A stretch of DNA of 41,049 nucleotides, from assembly GCA_018648805.1 (NCBI GenBank), contig JABGQM010000039.1, forward strand, positions 1-41,049. Reading direction: 5' to 3'. The position numbers and the translations under genes are program-made. A model generated the notes under the pieces. That model ran no database searches, was not told where the DNA came from, and saw only the letters and a program-made list of their open reading frames with translations. This document shows positions 10,801 to 20,181 of this stretch, piece after piece; positions within the stretch are counted from its first letter, which is position 1, and the number at the start of each line of letters is the position of its first letter. Origin of the DNA: Verrucomicrobiota bacterium. Its GTDB lineage: Bacteria; Verrucomicrobiota; Kiritimatiellia; UBA8416; JABMPJ01.

Positions 10801-13800
10801 CGGATGCGGCACGACCCAAACGGCTCTATTCGCGACTGCATGCCGTCCACCAACGGGAGCAGCTATTGGGACTGCTGCTGGGGGCCTTCGCCTTCGGTGC
10901 GTGGTTGATTCTGCTGTTTCTGGCCAGCTTCGCGGTCGATTGGCTGGTGCACCTGCCGCGTGTCGTACGCATCGTCCTGCTGCCGCTGTTACTCGGGGTG
11001 GCCACCACCAAGGCGTGGCAGAGGGGGTGGCGGCGTTTGCGGGCCTTCAGTGCCACGGAGAGTGCGCTGAAGGCGGAGGGGCATGGCGGCGAGCTGCAAA
11101 GTCTGCTGGTTTCCGGCGTGCAGTTGGAAGCGACCCGCTCCGCGTCCGGCGCCTCCGAATCCATGTCGGCGCTCACGATCCAGAACGCGGACGAGGCCGC
11201 CGGCGAGGTGGACACGAAAGCCGTGGTTCCCTTCGGACCGCTGAGGACGCCTGCAGCTATCGCGGGTCTGCTGTTGGCCGTGGTGTGCGCGCTGGCCATC
11301 ATCAACACGCCCCTGCTGCTGGCGGGACTGACGCGCATCTTTGCACCGTGGCAGGTCGTTCGCTATCCCACACGTACCAGCATTACGCTTGAGAACAGTC
11401 AGCTGGTGGTCAAGGAGGGCAGCCCGGTTGTGATTCGCGCACGTCTGGGTGGCGAGGTGCCTGCCAAGGCCAGCCTGGCGCTGCGGACGGGCAAGGGCAA
11501 GCCCCGCAAGCGTTCGCTGGATGTGGTGGAGGATGTGTGTGAGTACAAGATCGGATCCGCTTTTCGCACGTTCGACTATGCCATCCGTGCAGGTGACGCC
11601 GAGACCGACTGGCAGACCGTTCGGGTGATTTCGTCCCCGCGTATCGTCAAGACCGAGATTCGCGTGGTTTACCCCGCCTACATGAAGCGGGACGCGGAGA
11701 CGATGGAGGCCATGACGCTGACGGTTCCCGAGGGCGTCAGCATGGAGTGGGCCCTGACGCTTGATCAACCGCTCAGCGCGGCGTCGTTCAGTATTGAGGG
11801 CGGCGAACCGCTGCCGCTTGCGCTCAGCGACGACGGCCTGACCGTGAGGCACAAGATGGCCGCCGACGCCTCGGGCGCCTACGCCTTTGCGTGGGTCGAG
11901 AAGGCGCACGGCTTCACCTTTGACACACCGAAGAGCTACTTGCAGGTGGCGCCCGACCAGCCGCCACAGATCGAGCTGGTTGCACCGGCCAAGAACCTGT
12001 TCGCGACCCTCGGCCGCAAGCTGGATCTGGCCTACCGGGTGCGGGACGATCACGGAGTGGGGGAGGGGCACGTGGTCTACCGCCGCGACAACACGGCCGA
12101 GCAGCGGGTGCCCTTCGCGCCTGAGCGTTCCGAGGGGCGCCGCATCACTACCGTCGACTGGGACTACCGCGAGGCGCTCAAAGCGCTGGCGGTGGGCGAG
12201 AGCGTCGCCTTTGCCCTTGAGGTGGCTGACCGCTACCCGTCGCCCGATGGACCGCACCGCGTGCGCTCGGAAACCCGTCGCGTGTCGTTTCTCTCCAGAC
12301 AGGACTATCTGGCCAAGATCCAGGAGCAGAAGGATCGCTTGCTCTCGCAGCTGCGTTCGATCTACCGGCAGGAGCGTGCCGCCTACGATGTAATTCGCGC
12401 GCTCGATCCGCAGGGCGACGCCTTCGAGCAGACCTGCTTCCTCGAGTCGGCCCGACAGGACATTCTGGCCGAGCGCATCGCGCTGCTGTGTGAGGGCATG
12501 CACGAGCTCGTGCTGGATCTGACGGCCAACAACATTAGCGATCAGGCTGAGTTCGAAGGGCTGAATGCCCTGCAGGCACGCCTGGCCGGGATATCCAGCA
12601 ATCGCATCAATGAGGCGGCATCGCGTCTGAGGGACCTCGGGCCTGCCGCCAATCGCGATGCCGCGGGAGTGGCCGAGACCGCACGGATCATCAATGATGC
12701 GGCGCGTGAACTGGGTAGCGTGGTGCTTCAGCTGGGTGTGCATGAGGCCATGGAGGTCTTCGCCATGGAGCTGCACGTCATTGCGCAGTCGCAAAGCACA
12801 CTGCGCGTGGCGTGTCTGGATGCCACAGGCCAGCCAGCCGATCTCGCGGCGCGGCAGCAGGAGCTGTCGGCGTGGGTGAGCCGGCTTCTGGCGGAGTTGA
12901 GCGAGAGCCGCGACTACTCGAAGGCGCCGTTGACGATTGTGCGCCTGGCGCGGATGATCAAGGACTTGCGCGCGGCCGGCATCGAGACGGCCATGCAGGC
13001 GGCGGCGACGCATTTGACGGGCGAAAATCTGGAGCCGGCTACGCAGCAGCAGAAGCAGGTTATCGCAGCCCTGATTGAACTGGAGTGCAACATCCGCGTC
13101 GGGTCGGAGTACGAGGCCTTGCTGGATGCACATGAGCTGTTTTCAACCGGTCCCAACGAGTTGGCTTCGGCCGCTGCGGCGCCGGACACGCTGACCGCTG
13201 CGGCGCGCCATCAGCGGCTGGATTCCCTGTTGCGTAGTTTGCGTCTGCTGATCCTGCCCGCACTGCCCGCGCCCGAGCCTGAGTTGTTGGCCGAGACGCC
13301 GACGACCGTACCGCCTGTGGATGCCCTGCTGGTGTCGCTGCGAGCGGCGCTGCGCGACGCCATGGCGGCGCTGGATGCCGGCACGGCGGAGGGCGCACGC
13401 ACGCAGCAGCGGGCAGCCGGCGAGACGTTGCGCACACTCGACAATATTATCAAGACACGACTGGATACGATTACGCGGGTGGCGCGCTATGCCGGGCATG
13501 CGGGATCGTCCATGGAGCGCTCGTCCCTGATTCGGGAGCTGCTGGCCAGTCAGATGCGGCTGACCGAGAAGACCGAAGACGCCGAGTACGACGAGGTCAG
13601 TGCCGCGTACCTGGCACCTTCACAGCTGCACTTGAGCAAAGAGGTCCTGAAGATGCGCGACCGGCTGGCGCGCAAGAACAGGGGGGACTCTGCCAGCAAG
13701 ACGGTTGCACCCATGCTGAAGATGCTGGAGCAGGCCTCAGCGGCCATGCTCGCAGCGGCACCGGCCCTGAAGGCAGAGAAACTGGGCGAAGCGATTGAGC

Positions 13801-15191
13801 AGCAGGATCGCGTTCTCGATGCGTTGCAGGCGGCGATGGCCTTCTCCAACCATGAGGCGAATGGGTGGATGGGCCTGGCCAACCTGATCATGACGGCCGA
13901 GGGGCTTGCGATGCCCGCGCGGTATATGCGTGATATCGTGGCCGAACAGCAGGACCTGATTGCCGATACGAAGACGAGCACGCCGGAGAGCCGGACGCAG
14001 CTCATGGCTATCCAGAAGAATCTGGCCCTGGCCGTGCTCGATGTCAGCCTGCTCGTGGAGGGCACCGGTTCGGCGCTGGATTTTGAACAGGCGATGCTTT
14101 TTGCCGGATCCGACATGGGGCTGTCGGTCCTGAAGCTGGAGAGTGGGGACGTGCCGGGCGCTATGCAGGCGCAGCGTTTGGCCACCGAGTCCGTGGAAGA
14201 TCTGAGCCGTCAGTTCGATGGCTACGAGAAGCAGTTCTACTACTTTGTGACCGCCATGGAGTTTCTCCAGGAACGCCACACCGATAGCGTTGTGTTGCAG
14301 GACGCACTGGGCGCCTTGATCGCCGCGCTGGAAGGCGAGGGCGCTGAGGATAAACAGACGGGTGAAGCGGTGCTGCGCAGCGTGGAGCAAGCGGCGCTCT
14401 TGGGGACCCGCATGCAGCGTGCGACCGGCAGAGCCGACTACACGCGGGCGCATGCCGCGCTGACGAATGCGACCAAGGCATGGAAAGCCGAAGATCGGGA
14501 CGCGTGTATGGATGAGGTCTTTGCGGCCGAGGGCCTGCACAAGGAAAGCCTGGACGAGCTGCGCGAGTTGATGGCAAAGGTGGCCTTTATTCCCAGCGTC
14601 GATCCCATCGAGGCGCCGCCGGAGTACGACGTGATGCTTGAGATGGTGAGTCTGCTGCTCGATCAGCGGCGCGTGGCGCGCTTGGTCTACGAAGCAGGCG
14701 ATGGCACGTTGGCTGAGCTTGCCCCGCAGGTGGGTGACTTGGTGGCAGCGGCCACCGATCTAGTCGACTCAACCGCTCAGCACAGCTTCATGGTGGGCGC
14801 CCACAAGCATCTGACAGACGTGGCGGCCGGCTTGGCCACCGCCTCGCGTGCGGATGCCTATGGCCACCTGCATGCATCCGAGGAGCTGCTACGCCAGTGC
14901 ATTCTCGAATACGCCCTGTACTACGTGGAGATCAAGCGGCCGCGCGGTTCCAAGCGCAAGAAGAAGGGCAAGTCGAGCATCGTGACGATGTTCAAGATGT
15001 CCAACAAGATCAAGCCCGCCTACGACAAGGATTGGGGCGGGGTCGAGGGCGAGGACGCCGAGTCCGGACGCTCGGAATGGGAGGTCTTGGGGCGCCGCAA
15101 CCGCGCCGCATTGCACGAGAATTTCGTCAGGGAGTTGCCGCTTGAGTATCGCGAGTTTCTGAAGGATTACTATGAGAGGTTGGCGGAATGA
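10797..15191 (+). CDS. Very large membrane-anchored DUF4175-like protein
   Basis: A product of about 1464 residues. Two hydrophobic helices lie at about residues 24-50 and 57-70 and a third at about 150-175. A beta-rich extracytoplasmic part follows, then a long helical region rich in Ala, Glu, Leu, Arg and Gln that should form coiled coils. The C-terminal tail is basic (SKRKKKGK) and then acidic. This plan and the position after two VWA genes match DUF4175-like proteins of VWA operons; I am not certain of the family name. The GTG at 10797 is preferred: GAAGGAG at 10781-10787 sits nine bases upstream, and the GTG overlaps the previous TGA. An ATG at 10767 lies inside the previous gene without such a site. 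Its ATGA end overlaps the next frame. A scaffold role is a guess. Confidence 0.75.
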   Translation: MTDAARPKRLYSRLHAVHQREQLLGLLLGAFAFGAWLILLFLASFAVDWLVHLPRVVRIVLLPLLLGVATTKAWQRGWRRLRAFSATESALKAEGHGGELQSLLVSGVQLEATRSASGASESMSALTIQNADEAAGEVDTKAVVPFGPLRTPAAIAGLLLAVVCALAIINTPLLLAGLTRIFAPWQVVRYPTRTSITLENSQLVVKEGSPVVIRARLGGEVPAKASLALRTGKGKPRKRSLDVVEDVCEYKIGSAFRTFDYAIRAGDAETDWQTVRVISSPRIVKTEIRVVYPAYMKRDAETMEAMTLTVPEGVSMEWALTLDQPLSAASFSIEGGEPLPLALSDDGLTVRHKMAADASGAYAFAWVEKAHGFTFDTPKSYLQVAPDQPPQIELVAPAKNLFATLGRKLDLAYRVRDDHGVGEGHVVYRRDNTAEQRVPFAPERSEGRRITTVDWDYREALKALAVGESVAFALEVADRYPSPDGPHRVRSETRRVSFLSRQDYLAKIQEQKDRLLSQLRSIYRQERAAYDVIRALDPQGDAFEQTCFLESARQDILAERIALLCEGMHELVLDLTANNISDQAEFEGLNALQARLAGISSNRINEAASRLRDLGPAANRDAAGVAETARIINDAARELGSVVLQLGVHEAMEVFAMELHVIAQSQSTLRVACLDATGQPADLAARQQELSAWVSRLLAELSESRDYSKAPLTIVRLARMIKDLRAAGIETAMQAAATHLTGENLEPATQQQKQVIAALIELECNIRVGSEYEALLDAHELFSTGPNELASAAAAPDTLTAAARHQRLDSLLRSLRLLILPALPAPEPELLAETPTTVPPVDALLVSLRAALRDAMAALDAGTAEGARTQQRAAGETLRTLDNIIKTRLDTITRVARYAGHAGSSMERSSLIRELLASQMRLTEKTEDAEYDEVSAAYLAPSQLHLSKEVLKMRDRLARKNRGDSASKTVAPMLKMLEQASAAMLAAAPALKAEKLGEAIEQQDRVLDALQAAMAFSNHEANGWMGLANLIMTAEGLAMPARYMRDIVAEQQDLIADTKTSTPESRTQLMAIQKNLALAVLDVSLLVEGTGSALDFEQAMLFAGSDMGLSVLKLESGDVPGAMQAQRLATESVEDLSRQFDGYEKQFYYFVTAMEFLQERHTDSVVLQDALGALIAALEGEGAEDKQTGEAVLRSVEQAALLGTRMQRATGRADYTRAHAALTNATKAWKAEDRDACMDEVFAAEGLHKESLDELRELMAKVAFIPSVDPIEAPPEYDVMLEMVSLLLDQRRVARLVYEAGDGTLAELAPQVGDLVAAATDLVDSTAQHSFMVGAHKHLTDVAAGLATASRADAYGHLHASEELLRQCILEYALYYVEIKRPRGSKRKKKGKSSIVTMFKMSNKIKPAYDKDWGGVEGEDAESGRSEWEVLGRRNRAALHENFVRELPLEYREFLKDYYERLAE

Positions 15192-15196
15192 GTGTT

Positions 15197-15231
15197 TCAG
15201 GTCTCAGGTGTCAGGTGTCAGGTGTCGGAGG
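15197..15231. repeat. 7-bp tandem repeat (TCAGGTG)n
   Basis: TCAGGTC is followed by three exact TCAGGTG units (15204-15224) and a degenerate TCGGAGG. It lies immediately after the stop of the DUF4175-like gene. Words of this kind are usually intergenic in related genomes, which argues that the next gene begins after it. The last unit supplies the GGAGG of a possible ribosome-binding site for the ATG at 15239. Confidence 0.7.
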
Positions 15232-15238
15232 GAGACCG

Positions 15239-16291
15239 ATGACTGTCGGTAGCTGTCGATGGCTATCGATGGCTGCCGGTCGGCTGGTGACGCGTCTGAT
15301 CTACCTCACCGCCTTCGCACTCTTGGCAACGTCTATCATGGCGCAGGAGCAGGCTGGCTCACCGGAGTTGACCGAAGAGGCCTCCAAGGCGATTGATGAT
15401 GGACTGACGTACCTGCTGAAGACGCAGGGCAAGGATGGCTCCTGGAGCAGTGGAAAATTTCAGATGGCCAGTACCTCGCTGGGGCTGATGGCGTTTATGG
15501 TGAAGGGGGAGTTTCCCGGCTACGGCCCCAATGCGGAGGCGTTGGATCGCGCCAAGAACTGGCTGCTCAAGCAGGCCAAGTCGGTTTCCGACGGCTACCT
15601 GGGCAAAAGCATGTATGAACACGGTCTGGCCACCTTGGCCCTCTCCGAGATGTGGGGCATGACCAAGGGGGAGAACGACGACGAGGATATCCAGAAAGCT
15701 CTGGAGGCGGCGGTGGCGGTCATTCTGCGGTCTCAGAACGTGGGGGGTGGCTGGCGTTACCAGCCTTCGCCGGACGCCGGCCAGGATACGTCGGTAACGG
15801 TCATGGTTTTCATCGGCCTGGCCTCGGCACGCCAGGCGGGCATCATGGTGCCCGATGAGGCAATCAAGCGACTGGTGAGCTATCTCGAGGGGGCCCAGGA
15901 CCAGGGCAGTGGCGGCTTCAGCTATGCGCCCACCGGCAAAGGGGTCTCTATCGCCTGCAGTGGCGGCGGGCTCTATGCCGCCCAGCTCTGCGGTGAGCGC
16001 GACTCACAAATGGTCAAGGCCGCCATTAATTACGTCAGCAACCTGCCCGACGGAACCTTTGCCAGCACCGGTCACTACTACTACACGCACTACTACGCCA
16101 TCCAGTCCATGGTGCAGTCCGGCGACGAGTATTACGCCGAGTGGTACCCCAAGATTCGAGATGCCCTCATTGACAAGCAGTCGAAGGACGGGGCATGGAA
16201 CGGCGCTGCCGGTGGCCCCGTCCAGGGCACCGCGATGTCGATTCTGATTCTGGGCACTCCGCACCGGTACATCCCGGTTTATCAGAGGTAG
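15239..16291 (+). CDS. Exported alpha-toroid protein (prenyltransferase/squalene-oxidase repeats)
   Basis: About 350 residues: a signal peptide with the hydrophobic core LIYLTAFALLATSIMA, then repeats of the alpha/alpha toroid class. These show as QGKDGSWSSG, GGGWRYQPS, GSGGFSYAP, LPDGTFAST and SKDGAWNGA, each placed after helices. The fold is shared by squalene cyclases and protein prenyltransferases, but no cyclase DxDD motif is seen, so it is probably a binding or structural module. It is the last gene of the VWA operon. The frame is open from an ATG at 15188 that overlaps the previous stop, but the first 50 bases are tandem repeat; GGAGGGAG before 15239 supports the later start. A third choice is the ATG at 15269, which still keeps the signal core. 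Confidence 0.8.
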   Translation: MTVGSCRWLSMAAGRLVTRLIYLTAFALLATSIMAQEQAGSPELTEEASKAIDDGLTYLLKTQGKDGSWSSGKFQMASTSLGLMAFMVKGEFPGYGPNAEALDRAKNWLLKQAKSVSDGYLGKSMYEHGLATLALSEMWGMTKGENDDEDIQKALEAAVAVILRSQNVGGGWRYQPSPDAGQDTSVTVMVFIGLASARQAGIMVPDEAIKRLVSYLEGAQDQGSGGFSYAPTGKGVSIACSGGGLYAAQLCGERDSQMVKAAINYVSNLPDGTFASTGHYYYTHYYAIQSMVQSGDEYYAEWYPKIRDALIDKQSKDGAWNGAAGGPVQGTAMSILILGTPHRYIPVYQR

Positions 16292-16357
16292 GGTGGGGGG
16301 CGTGGGCAGTGATCGCTGATGCCGACGCCACCGCAATGAGTAGATAGAAGGGCTCCA

Positions 16358-19300
16358 ATGAAGAATCGAATAATCAAACAATGTGCGTTATTGATTGCCG
16401 TAATGAGCGTGGCGCTGGGGCATGCCACCGCCGAGGACGCTGTCCCCGTCAAGGGGCCTGTTAAGGTCTATATATTGCTTGGGCAGTCGAACATGCTTGG
16501 GTTCGGCAAGGTGAGCCCAGAGGCAACAAGGGGCACACTTGAGAACGCCGTAAAGGTCGAGAAGCAGTACCCGAACCTGATCGATAAGGACGGCAACTGG
16601 GTGGTGCGCAAGGATGTGCGCTATGTGCATGTCATGCAGCACAAGAAGACATTCCGAACATTGCGTAACGAATGGATGACGGTCGGCAGTGCGCATGTCG
16701 GCCCGGAGCTGGGGATCGGGCATGCACTGGGCGACTATCATGATGAGACGGTGCTGGTCCTCAAGGCCTGCATCGGTAACCGCAGCCTGGGCTGGGATTA
16801 TCTGCCGCCGGGAAGTGAGCGCTTTGAATGCCGGGGTAAGATCCATGCCGGTTACCGGGATGTGACGGGGGCGTGGACCCGAAGTGAAACACCCAATACC
16901 AACTGGCTGAGCGGCGCCTGGTATGCCGGCAAGCAGTATGACGATGATGTCAGCTATGCCAAGGCGGTGCTGGCGGATCTGGACACCTATTGTCCCGGAG
17001 CCACCGATTACGAGATTGCCGGGTTCTTCTGGTGGCAGGGGCACAAGGATCAGAACAAGCTCAATGCCATGCGTTATGAGCATAACCTGGTCAACTTCAT
17101 CAAGGCCCTGCGCAAGGACTTCGATGCACCTGAGGCCCCTTTTGGTTGCGCCACAGTCGCCTTTGGCGGTCGCCGCATGGCCGGCGATACGTTGACCATT
17201 CTCAAGGCGCAGCTTGCCGTCAGCGGAGAGACCGGAACCTACCCGGAGTTCGAGGGCAACGTGGTGTCTGTGGATACCCGTCCTTTCTGGCAGCCATCAA
17301 GGCGGTCACCCGGCGGCGGGGGGCACCATTACAACGGCAATGCGCGAACCTACATGGATGTGGGCAATGCCCTGGGGCACGCGATGGTTGAGCTGCACAA
17401 GGGCACGGCGCCGGCGTCGGTACCACCGAAGGCTGGCGCTCGCGCGGGGCTTTATCAGTCCCTGCCTGAAGCGATGCACCCCGGTCTCGATTTTCTGCTG
17501 GAGAACATGCCGGCGGCGGACGAAGCAGCGCTGAGTGATGCCTTCCTGGCTGAGCATATTCGCTACGCCTACAAGGTGAGGGCGGAGCTGCCCTGGGCCG
17601 GGAAATTGTCTGAGGATCTGTTCCTCAATTACGTGCTCCCGTATGCGTGTCTCGATGAAAAGCGGGAGCCGTGGCGAAAGAAGCTCTATGAGGATGTGGT
17701 GCCGCTCGTCGCCAAGAGCACGTCGGTATCTGAAGCGGTGCTGATCCTGAATACGAAGATGTATGAGCACTATGGTGTGGTCTACTCAAAGGCCAGGCCG
17801 AAGGCTTGTCAGGGGCCGCTTGAGACCATTAAGGCCCAGAAGGCCTCTTGCACAGGGCTTTCGATCCTCCTTGTTGACGCCTGCAGGGCGGCGGGCATCG
17901 CGGCGAATGTGGTGGGCACGCCTTTGTGGAGCGACGGATCGGGAAACCATACCTGGGTTGAAGTCTACGACGATGGATGGAAGTTTCTGGGGGCGGCTGA
18001 ATCGAAGACGCTGAACAACGGCTGGTTCGTCGATAAAGCCTCGAAGCAGGATGGATCAGAGCCGCAGAACGCTATCTATGCCGCTTCGTTCAAGAAGTCG
18101 GACGCCCACTTCCCTCTGGTCTGGAACCGTGGCAGCAAGGCGGTCCACGCGCTGAATATTACGCCGCGTTACGCCGCCTCATCTGCGAGGGTAATCAGCA
18201 TAGCCGACGTAGAAAAGATGCTTCAGGAACAGTCACTGAGCGACCTGCGCGATTCAGAGGAGATAAAGAAGAAGACGTTAGCCGTTAGCGATCTGGACGA
18301 GGTAGCGGCCCTTGTATGGGCGGCCTATAAGCGGGAGTGTCTCGCGGACGAAGAGCGCAAGCGTGAGCACAATGGGCGAGCGATTCGGGTGGATGAGAAG
18401 ACCATGCGTTACGCTTACAAGCGAGTAGGAGCGAAGCCGGAACAGGGATACCCTTTGTATATCGCATTGCATGGTGGCGGTGGTGCGCCGAAATCCGTGA
18501 ATGACGGGCAGTGGCTGCACATGCAGAAATACTATCTGGCCGGAGTCACCAATGGCATCTATCTGGCGCCCAGGGGCGTCACGGACACATGGAACCTCCA
18601 TTTTGTCCAAGAATCATATCTCTGCTATGACCGACTCATCGACAATATGATCGTCTTCGAGGGGGTGGATCCCAATCGTGTTCACGTGATGGGCTACAGT
18701 GCCGGCGGGGACGGTGTTTACCAGATTGGCGCGCGCATGGCCGATCGCTGGGCCGCTGCGGCGATGTCGGCCGGCCATCACAACGGAGTGTCCGCCGTGA
18801 ACTATGCCAATCTGCCGCTCCTGATTCAGCTCGGAGCGAAAGATCACGCCTACAAGAGGAACACGGCAGCTGCTGAGTACGGTAATACGTTGACCGCTCT
18901 CCGCGAGGGTGAGCCGAGTCTGTATGTGCATGATGTGTTCCTGCATGTCGGCCGCGGCCACGGTTTCATGGACCGGGATCCGCGCGGAAGCCCTCAGAGG
19001 GTTTTCGTCGATCCCAATGAATGGCTGACCGCGGGCGATACGGCCAAGATGATGCCGACAAACACCTGTTCCATACAGTGGCTGAACCAGTACGTGCGCG
19101 AGCCTCTGCCGGAGAGGGTGATCTGGGATAGAAGCACGACGACCGCGGGGAATGGAGATCTGTTCTACTGGCTGGGCGGCAAGCCTTTCGAGAAGGATGC
19201 CGGGAAGAAGAAGCAGGGGCAGGCGACGATTGTGGCGCGCTATGAGCGGAAGTCGAATACAGTGGCGTTCGAGAAGGTCGGCCAGTCGGTAACTCTATTC

Positions 19301-19498
19301 CTGAACGGCAAGATGCTGGATTTGGGCAAGCCGGTACATGTGGACTTGCCGGGCAAGCGGCTGAATGCGAAGCCGGTGCCGCGCCTGGACGTGCTCATCG
19401 CGAGTCTGCTTGAACGGGGCGATCCTAATTTCATGTTCCCCGTCCGGTTGCAGCTGGAGGTGAATCCTGAGGGAGATTGGATATTCGTCGGCACGTGA
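16358..19498 (+). CDS. Secreted three-domain protein: SASA esterase, transglutaminase-like, alpha/beta-hydrolase
   Basis: A 1046-residue exported protein with three predicted catalytic domains. Residues 1-25 are a signal peptide ending ATA. Residues 30-350 are a SASA acetylesterase with GQSNM (Ser44) and WWQGHKD (His229), close to the 5238-6206 protein. Residues 420-600 are a transglutaminase-like domain with Cys498 in SCTGLS and His531 in GNHTWVEV; its usual Asp is not obvious. Residues 690-890 are an esterase-type alpha/beta-hydrolase with LHGGGG, nucleophile GYSAGG (Ser781), Asp829 in GAKDH and His868 in RGHGF. A beta-rich tail ends the protein. Both esterase domains look intact. Action on acylated polysaccharide, with the middle domain cutting or holding a peptide or amide partner, is inference. 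A short purine stretch (AGAAGGG) precedes the ATG. Confidence 0.85.
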   Translation: MKNRIIKQCALLIAVMSVALGHATAEDAVPVKGPVKVYILLGQSNMLGFGKVSPEATRGTLENAVKVEKQYPNLIDKDGNWVVRKDVRYVHVMQHKKTFRTLRNEWMTVGSAHVGPELGIGHALGDYHDETVLVLKACIGNRSLGWDYLPPGSERFECRGKIHAGYRDVTGAWTRSETPNTNWLSGAWYAGKQYDDDVSYAKAVLADLDTYCPGATDYEIAGFFWWQGHKDQNKLNAMRYEHNLVNFIKALRKDFDAPEAPFGCATVAFGGRRMAGDTLTILKAQLAVSGETGTYPEFEGNVVSVDTRPFWQPSRRSPGGGGHHYNGNARTYMDVGNALGHAMVELHKGTAPASVPPKAGARAGLYQSLPEAMHPGLDFLLENMPAADEAALSDAFLAEHIRYAYKVRAELPWAGKLSEDLFLNYVLPYACLDEKREPWRKKLYEDVVPLVAKSTSVSEAVLILNTKMYEHYGVVYSKARPKACQGPLETIKAQKASCTGLSILLVDACRAAGIAANVVGTPLWSDGSGNHTWVEVYDDGWKFLGAAESKTLNNGWFVDKASKQDGSEPQNAIYAASFKKSDAHFPLVWNRGSKAVHALNITPRYAASSARVISIADVEKMLQEQSLSDLRDSEEIKKKTLAVSDLDEVAALVWAAYKRECLADEERKREHNGRAIRVDEKTMRYAYKRVGAKPEQGYPLYIALHGGGGAPKSVNDGQWLHMQKYYLAGVTNGIYLAPRGVTDTWNLHFVQESYLCYDRLIDNMIVFEGVDPNRVHVMGYSAGGDGVYQIGARMADRWAAAAMSAGHHNGVSAVNYANLPLLIQLGAKDHAYKRNTAAAEYGNTLTALREGEPSLYVHDVFLHVGRGHGFMDRDPRGSPQRVFVDPNEWLTAGDTAKMMPTNTCSIQWLNQYVREPLPERVIWDRSTTTAGNGDLFYWLGGKPFEKDAGKKKQGQATIVARYERKSNTVAFEKVGQSVTLFLNGKMLDLGKPVHVDLPGKRLNAKPVPRLDVLIASLLERGDPNFMFPVRLQLEVNPEGDWIFVGT

Positions 19499-19505
19499 TG
19501 CCAAT

Positions 19506-19967
19506 ATGAACTGCTTGGACCCATACAACGTTATCTGGACGAGTCAGAGCAAGAACTCCGGTGAGTCGATGCCGGTGTCCGGCGGGGATATTGGCCTCAA
19601 TGTCTGGGTGGAGCACGACGAGCTGCTGGTCTACATGGGCCGGGCCGGTTATCGCGATGCGAACGGGGCGCTGCTCAAGCCCGGCCGCGTGCGGGTCAAG
19701 CTCTTGCCAAACCCCTTTGAGAACGCTGACTTCCGGCAGGCGTTGACGTTGCGTGAGGGGTATGTGCTTGTCACTGCCGGTGAGGGCGGCACGATCCGAA
19801 TGCTCCCCGCCTGGCCCGAAGCGTGGGATGTGGATTTCAAACTGCACGCGCCCTACAAGACCACTGTGGAAGGCACGTTTAGGGCGGGCGAGATGACGTC
19901 GCTGCACGTGACGCCGAAGGAGCGGCAGGACGATGTGTTGGGACTGGGAGCGACCGTAGCCACGTGA
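19506..19967 (+). pseudogene. DUF5703 / GH95-like gene with large internal deletion
   Basis: The 153-residue frame joins the two ends of a much longer family. Residues 1-80 carry the DUF5703 N-terminal signature: YNVIWTSQSKNSGESMPVSG, then DIGLNVWVE, GRVRVKLLPNPF and FRQALTLREGY. From about residue 97 it reads MLPAWPEAWDVDFKLHAP and TTVEGTFRAGEM, which is the normal C-terminus of the same glycoside-hydrolase-like proteins, usually hundreds of residues away. The join is near GEGGT at about residues 91-95. The helical catalytic middle is therefore missing. The signal peptide expected for the family is also absent, and no ribosome-binding site precedes the ATG, which lies seven bases after the previous stop. 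The frame itself is intact, so the fragment might still be translated, but it should not be an active hydrolase. Confidence 0.65.
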
Positions 19968-19990
19968 ATTGGGTACCATGGCCGATTCGA

Positions 19991-20028
19991 CCCGTCGCAA
20001 ATGACGGGCATCTCTGACGCAAATCACC
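19991..20028. promoter_or_regulatory. Hairpin plus GACGCAAAT-type sites upstream of the PDZ/DUF6288 gene
   Basis: CCCGTC (19991-19996) and GACGGG (20003-20008) pair exactly around the loop GCAAAT. GCAAAT recurs at 20019-20024, 22 bases on, inside TGACGCAAATCA. The 10-mer TGACGCAAAT (20015-20024) occurs again at 38198-38207 upstream of the GH78 gene. TCTGA-N6-TCACC at 20013-20028 also resembles a CRP-type site. The hairpin lacks a T-tract, so a terminator is less likely than an operator or structured leader. No factor can be assigned with certainty. Confidence 0.35.
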
Positions 20029-20181
20029 CCTTCGGTCACATGGACCCCAGATGGTAGCATCATAGCGGTGGGAACAGAGCACATGCGTAGCCTGATCCGA
20101 CCGATCAGAACAGAAGCGGAATAGAGCATCAGCAACGCACGATCGATAGAAGATCTAAGTAGAGACAGATGTGTGATGGCA

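Noticed and set aside
10989..13133. A 714-codon open frame on the minus strand
   Set aside because: It is antisense to the DUF4175-like gene, which has the supported start and operon context. High-GC codon use opens such shadow frames, and its protein shows no recognisable domain.
15197..15231. CRISPR-like array
   Set aside because: Units are 7 bases with no spacers; it is a simple tandem repeat. No cas gene is present anywhere in the window.
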